A stretch of 64,000 nucleotides of DNA from Leuconostoc holzapfelii (lineage in GTDB: Bacteria; Bacillota; Bacilli; Lactobacillales; Lactobacillaceae): NCBI RefSeq assembly GCF_012396485.1, contig NZ_JAAXPO010000002.1, positions 124,001 to 188,000 on the forward strand. The letters run 5' to 3'. The position numbers were made by a program, and so were the translations under genes. The stretch's first letter is position 1. Every line of letters starts with the position of its first letter. Positions 60,631 through 64,000 of this stretch are shown piece after piece. The notes beneath the pieces were generated by a model. It made no database searches. It was not told the DNA's origin and saw only the letters and a list, made by a program, of their open reading frames with translations.

Positions 60631-61257
60631 TTAGGCTTCGTCCAACACTGTATCCACATCGGCAAAGTCAAGTTCCGTTGGTGTTTCACGACCAAAGACT
60701 TCGACCGTTGCTTCAAGGGTTTGCTTTTCAGCATCGACACTGACAACAACCCCTTCCATGCCGGAAAATGGTCCTGCAATGATCTTGACCGTTTGACCAA
60801 CTGCCACGTCAAGATCAACCACTTCACGCGTCACCATACCCATCCGCTTCATGAGCAAATCCACTTCTTCAGGCAACAATGAATTTGGCTTTGATCCGGC
60901 ACCGTGCGATCCCAAGAAACCAGTCACACCTGGCGTGTTACGGACAACGTACCAAGCTTCATCGGTCATGTTGTAATCTTGCGGTGTGGCCATTTCAACC
61001 AAGACATAGCCTGGAAAATCATTTTCAACAGAGGTTTTAGCTTCACCATCTTGAATGGTGGTCACTTCTTGTTCCGGCACTAAAATGCGGAAGATTTGCG
61101 CTGTCATCCCCATCGTTTGTGTTCGTGATTCCAAGTTGGCCTTCACCTTGTGTTCGTAACCTGAATAAGTGTGGACAACAAACCATGACTTTTCAATGTC
61201 GTCGGTGTTAGGTGTTGGTGCAACGTTTTCTTCTGGCAATTCATTATTTTCTGTCAT
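60631..61257 (-). CDS. nusG: transcription termination/antitermination protein NusG
   Basis: RNA polymerase elongation factor, 208 aa. NGN domain (WFVVHTYSGYEHKVKANLESR, FPGYVLVEM) and C-terminal KOW domain (VGQTVKIIAGPFSGMEGVV). The N-terminal 25 residues are an acidic Glu/Asn/Pro-rich extension. Follows secE; a hairpin with T-run lies in the 119-nt gap. Confidence 0.96.
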   Translation of the reverse strand: MTENNELPEENVAPTPNTDDIEKSWFVVHTYSGYEHKVKANLESRTQTMGMTAQIFRILVPEQEVTTIQDGEAKTSVENDFPGYVLVEMATPQDYNMTDEAWYVVRNTPGVTGFLGSHGAGSKPNSLLPEEVDLLMKRMGMVTREVVDLDVAVGQTVKIIAGPFSGMEGVVVSVDAEKQTLEATVEVFGRETPTELDFADVDTVLDEA

Positions 61258-61297
61258 CTTTTTTTCGGCACCCCTTACAGTAGCACCGCTCCTTCTT

Positions 61298-61345
61298 TTA
61301 TTCGATATAAAAAAGAACCTCTTGAAAGAAGTCCTTGCGTTAGTT
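61298..61345 (-). terminator. terminator-like hairpin between secE and nusG
   Basis: Minus strand GACTTCTT / AAGAGGTTC followed by TTTTTT. It may partly attenuate nusG expression. Confidence 0.5.
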
Positions 61346-61376
61346 CTAGTATACTATATTTTCAATTTTTGAGCCA

Positions 61377-61550
61377 TTACTTCATCACAAAGTTAAAGCC
61401 GCTTTGTAAGAGCCAATCAACGCCGCCCAAGAAAACAGCGAAAATAACTGACACCGTAATGACCGTCACGGTTTCACGTGAGGCCTGCGCTTCGGATAAC
61501 CATGTGACGTTTTTCATTTCATTGGCAACATTTCTAAAATATTTAAACAT
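61377..61550 (-). CDS. secE: preprotein translocase subunit SecE
   Basis: 57-aa tail-anchored subunit of SecYEG. FRNVANEMKNVTWLSEAQASRET, then one membrane helix (VITVSVIFAVFLGGVDWLL). Start ATG 61550 with AAGGAG upstream inside the rpmG end. Confidence 0.94.
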   Translation of the reverse strand: MFKYFRNVANEMKNVTWLSEAQASRETVTVITVSVIFAVFLGGVDWLLQSGFNFVMK

Positions 61551-61563
61551 CGTGGTCAGCTCC

Positions 61564-61713
61564 TTACTTTGTTTGTTGATGTAATGTATGCTTGCCACAG
61601 AAGGCGCAAAACTTGTTTACCGCTAAGCGTTCCGTGCGATCTTTTGACAAGGTAACTGTGTAGTTGCGTGAACCACATACTGTGCACGCGAGTGATACTT
61701 TTTGACTAGCCAT
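61564..61713 (-). CDS. rpmG: 50S ribosomal protein L33
   Basis: 49-aa ribosomal protein with four zinc-type cysteines (ACTVCG and FCAFCG), the C+ paralogue. The usual secE-nusG neighbour in Firmicutes. The start ATG is at 61713 with GGAG about 6-7 nt upstream. Confidence 0.95.
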   Translation of the reverse strand: MASQKVSLACTVCGSRNYTVTLSKDRTERLAVNKFCAFCGKHTLHQQTK

Positions 61714-61740
61714 AATTGGTCTCCGTTAAATTTCATTTCT

Positions 61741-61769
61741 AGCATAACATTTACACTGATAAAACTCAA
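61741..61769 (-). promoter_or_regulatory. rpmG-secE promoter
   Basis: Minus strand: -35 TTGAGT (61769-61764), 17-bp spacer, -10 TATGCT (61746-61741); overlaps the end of the tetR gene. Confidence 0.65.
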
Positions 61770-62356
61770 CGTTGGGCCACACCATATAAAATTAAATCTA
61801 GCAATTCCCGGACACGCGTGGTCAAATCCTGTGCCCCGGTCAGCGTATGAAATTCGCTAAATAATGGCGCTAGGCTGGTGATATAAAACGCACTTGCCAT
61901 ACGGGCATCCACGTGTTGGCGCAACTTGAGTGCTTCTTGATCAAAAAATCGCGCAATTGGTGCCACATAATAACGACCAAACACCATCCCCAAGGTCTGT
62001 TGACTCCCAGGCGATAAAACACTAAAACTGCCGTGAATTAAAGTAAACACGTCACGCGGGTGGCGTAAAACAATCACCTTAGTCATATCAACCAGCTGTT
62101 CAATCGGTTGCCGATAATTTTTGGCCAAAATCAAGAGCATGTCATTTGCCACCTGCTCCCCGACTAACTTGATGACTTCCACAAAGAGCGTCTCTTTATC
62201 GCCAAAATAATGATAAAGAGCTGGTTGCGTAATGTTTAAAACTTTCGCAATTTCGCGGGTTGTTGTCTGTTCAAACCCATGCGCTAAAAATTGTTCTGTG
62301 GCAGCGGCTAAAATACGATCACGCGTCGCTGCATTTGTCTGAGATTTGGTTTCCAT
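61766..62356 (-). CDS. TetR-family transcriptional regulator
   Basis: A 196-aa one-domain repressor. N-terminal HTH (RDRILAAATEQFLAHGFEQTTTREIAKVLNITQPALYHYFGDKETLF, spanning residues 12-58). The C-terminal ligand domain is of unknown specificity. It follows the YhgE/Pip-type gene by 76 nt; the palindrome in between may be its operator. TetR regulators often control such membrane proteins and drug exporters. Confidence 0.9.
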   Translation of the reverse strand: METKSQTNAATRDRILAAATEQFLAHGFEQTTTREIAKVLNITQPALYHYFGDKETLFVEVIKLVGEQVANDMLLILAKNYRQPIEQLVDMTKVIVLRHPRDVFTLIHGSFSVLSPGSQQTLGMVFGRYYVAPIARFFDQEALKLRQHVDARMASAFYITSLAPLFSEFHTLTGAQDLTTRVRELLDLILYGVAQR

Positions 62357-62383
62357 ACTGTTAGTTTACACCATTTTAACGAA

Positions 62384-62413
62384 AATGCAGTATGACTTTC
62401 GTCATACTGCATT
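62384..62413. promoter_or_regulatory. 13-bp palindrome: TetR operator candidate or terminator
   Basis: AATGCAGTATGAC (62384-62396) and GTCATACTGCATT (62401-62413) are perfect complements around 4 nt. It lies between the YhgE-like and tetR genes. The minus-strand tail is TTCGTT, a weak T-run, so both readings remain open. Confidence 0.6.
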
Positions 62414-62432
62414 ATTTTCCAAATTACACCTG

Positions 62433-63977
62433 TTATTGATCAAGTGCCGCTTTGAAGTTTTGCCGTTGCTTCATGCGGTAATAAGACACTAATAAGATGG
62501 TCACTGCCAGCAACCACAAGACGAGTACCAGAATATCTTGCTGAATTGCACCACCAAAAATAGCGGCGGTAACAACACGATGTAAGGCCGCTAATGGCCA
62601 GAAAAACGCCCCAATTTTGACTAACGGTGACGCCATTGCTTCTGGTATGGCCACCACCGTCAACACGCCTTGTCCGACAATGAGCACCAACGCGAGCCAC
62701 CAGCCAGCGCGTCCGAGCCATTGCTTCAAGTACCACACAATGCTCATCATCAGCCAGGCAGCTAGCACCGTAGCCGCGATAATCACCCAATAGTTGCCTA
62801 ACGTCACGTGCCACAGCCAGCCACTGCCGACCATGAGTCCAACCGTCAGTAAACTAAATACGCCAGCAAGTTGGAAGTTTCCCCACCATTGCTCTAACGC
62901 TAACGCCTCTTGCTTAGTGGCTTTGACTGGCAACAAAATGCCAAATAATATCGCCAGCAAACTGACTGCGACCACTAACACATTCGGCAACAAAGTTTGA
63001 CCGGTTTGCTTGACCGGTTGCAAATCCGTTGTTGCAAATGTCATCATTTGTGTCAATGGTGAATTATTATGATCATCCGTTTGCTCACCAACCATTGTTT
63101 TAAGTTGACTGGCAACATCTGATTGTCCTTGCTGTAAAGCATTTGCTCCAGCTTGGATTGTCCCTGATTGCTGACTTAACGCCTTGGCTTGTGACAAATT
63201 CGCGGCCATGGTGCCAATCCCACCGACAACTGTTGTCTGCATACTATATGATAAATTATTGATTGCCACAGCCATGGCTTGAATTTTGGCCGTATCGCCG
63301 GCATTCACCGCATCATTTAATTGCGCAGAATAATTAGCCAATTTTGTCACTGCATCATTGGCATTATCTTTGAGATCACTGGCTGACTGCGCGTCAATCC
63401 CGTTACCGACGGCTTGCAGGTTCACTTGTAGGTCATCAGCTTTTTGCGCAAGTTGCTGGCTTTGTTGGGCGAGCTTTTTTAATGCTGAGTTATTGGCCGG
63501 ACCAACTAACAAAACCGTGTTCTGGCGCCCCAAGGCTGCCGTTAAAGCTTGGGTCATATACTGTGCAGCAAAGGGGTTACGACCGCTAGCGAGCCATTGC
63601 GTGACTTTGACTGGCTTGCCCGAATTTTGAAAATCAGCGAGTTGTTGGGTCAAATTTGTCGGCAAAATAATGACACTGCTAACCACGCCCTGACGCAACG
63701 CTTGTTTGGATTTGGTATCACTTTGATAGTCAACAGCCGTCAACGCTTTGTCTTGATGTAAGGCTTGCTTAAAGTCGTTACCAATATTTCTTTGCTGATT
63801 TTGATATTGCCCTCCGTGATCACGGTTGACAACGGCCACACGCAGCTTTGTTGCGTGTTCATTTTGATGCCCCAATACACCCAAAACACCGGCCACTAAT
63901 ACAACGGGTGTGATTGTGGCAATGAGCCACTTCACGAGTTGTCGTTTATTTTGAAATAGGGATTGCCAACTGAACAT
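62433..63977 (-). CDS. YhgE/Pip-domain-type ABC-2-like membrane protein
   Basis: A 514-aa protein: one N-terminal helix (residues 17-36), a long extracellular part (about 37-330) with a Gln/Ala-rich, coiled-coil-like stretch (about 165-290), then five or six C-terminal helices (about 335-505). This is the architecture of YhgE/Pip and related DUF3533/ABC-2 proteins seen in surface-associated systems and phage receptors. No ATPase is adjacent. Start ATG 63977 lies near the window edge with AAGAGG upstream; its own promoter may be off the window. Likely controlled by the TetR gene downstream. Confidence 0.8.
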   Translation of the reverse strand: MFSWQSLFQNKRQLVKWLIATITPVVLVAGVLGVLGHQNEHATKLRVAVVNRDHGGQYQNQQRNIGNDFKQALHQDKALTAVDYQSDTKSKQALRQGVVSSVIILPTNLTQQLADFQNSGKPVKVTQWLASGRNPFAAQYMTQALTAALGRQNTVLLVGPANNSALKKLAQQSQQLAQKADDLQVNLQAVGNGIDAQSASDLKDNANDAVTKLANYSAQLNDAVNAGDTAKIQAMAVAINNLSYSMQTTVVGGIGTMAANLSQAKALSQQSGTIQAGANALQQGQSDVASQLKTMVGEQTDDHNNSPLTQMMTFATTDLQPVKQTGQTLLPNVLVVAVSLLAILFGILLPVKATKQEALALEQWWGNFQLAGVFSLLTVGLMVGSGWLWHVTLGNYWVIIAATVLAAWLMMSIVWYLKQWLGRAGWWLALVLIVGQGVLTVVAIPEAMASPLVKIGAFFWPLAALHRVVTAAIFGGAIQQDILVLVLWLLAVTILLVSYYRMKQRQNFKAALDQ

Positions 63978-64000
63978 AAAAAAACCTCTTTTATCTGTTA

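Noticed and set aside
1-64000. CRISPR arrays, insertion sequences, prophage or integrative elements
   Set aside because: No regularly spaced repeats, transposase, integrase or att-like duplication could be recognised.

Overview
The window is a gene-dense stretch of a low-to-moderate G+C Gram-positive chromosome, almost certainly Lactobacillaceae, with gene content and order most like the Weissella/Leuconostoc branch. This is inferred from gene order and protein character, not from a database search. Pointers are the HPr/EI PTS pair with cre boxes, MurT/GatD, a Met T-box operon with luxS, a CiaRH-type two-component system beside htrA, SufCDSUB, the L10 leader, a short SRP RNA and C+ type L33. 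Most genes lie on the minus strand. I see no rRNA, IS element, prophage or CRISPR array.

Layout, left to right. 1-1.5 kb: tRNA t6A/acetyltransferase genes (rimI fragment, GNAT, tsaB). 1.6-1.8 kb: a broken gene. 1.9-3.9 kb: ptsI-ptsH with two cre sites around one promoter. 4.1-8.0 kb: tsaC, prmC, prfA, tdk. 8.2-10.3 kb (plus strand): murT-gatD. 10.3-14.9 kb: small membrane protein, KimA-like permease, class I amidotransferase, OppA-like protein. 15-22.3 kb: methionine operon led by a Met-specific T-box: metA, metI, metC, a MetE-like gene, a MetQ-like gene, luxS, a 32-codon small ORF and a second MetE-like gene. 22.4-24.6 kb: thioredoxin-like, VOC and fucose-permease-like genes. 24.7-29.6 kb: PDZ-less htrA, a CiaH/CiaR-like pair with a CiaR-box-like direct repeat, and divergent genes for two unrecognised surface/secreted proteins. 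29.6-35.9 kb: NiCoT transporter, YrdC-domain protein and leuDCB with a frameshifted leuA, preceded by a leucine-rich leader peptide and attenuator. 36-42.4 kb: an XRE/Rgg-like regulator followed by sufC, sufD, sufS, sufU, sufB and sufT, also preceded by a leader peptide and attenuator. 42.5-49.9 kb: DEAD helicase, Gfo/Idh oxidoreductase, degenerate GH25 protein, pepS-like peptidase, proC, deoxynucleoside kinase, tRNA-Lys and galE. 49.9-56.3 kb: thioesterase, rsmI, holB, darA, tmk, yaaL, recR, dnaX and SRP RNA. 56.3-61.7 kb: HD protein, tadA, rsmC-like, rplL, rplJ, rplA, rplK, nusG, secE, rpmG. 61.7-64 kb: a TetR regulator and a YhgE/Pip-type membrane protein.

Most notable: (1) the suf operon has a perfect-consensus promoter, an 18-aa leader peptide with a Leu-rich C-terminus (LLSLRL) and a classical-looking attenuator, while the neighbouring leu operon has a similar Leu-codon leader. 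Because LeuCD is a [4Fe-4S] enzyme, this suggests Leu-tRNA charging could report Fe-S sufficiency (hypothesis). (2) MurT, DnaX and HolB all lack the cysteine zinc ligands normal for their families. (3) A Cia-like regulator sits beside a divergent, undescribed pair of anchored coiled-coil proteins. (4) The dnaX-rsmI cluster lacks ybaB, yaaT and yabA. (5) leuA carries a one-base frameshift.
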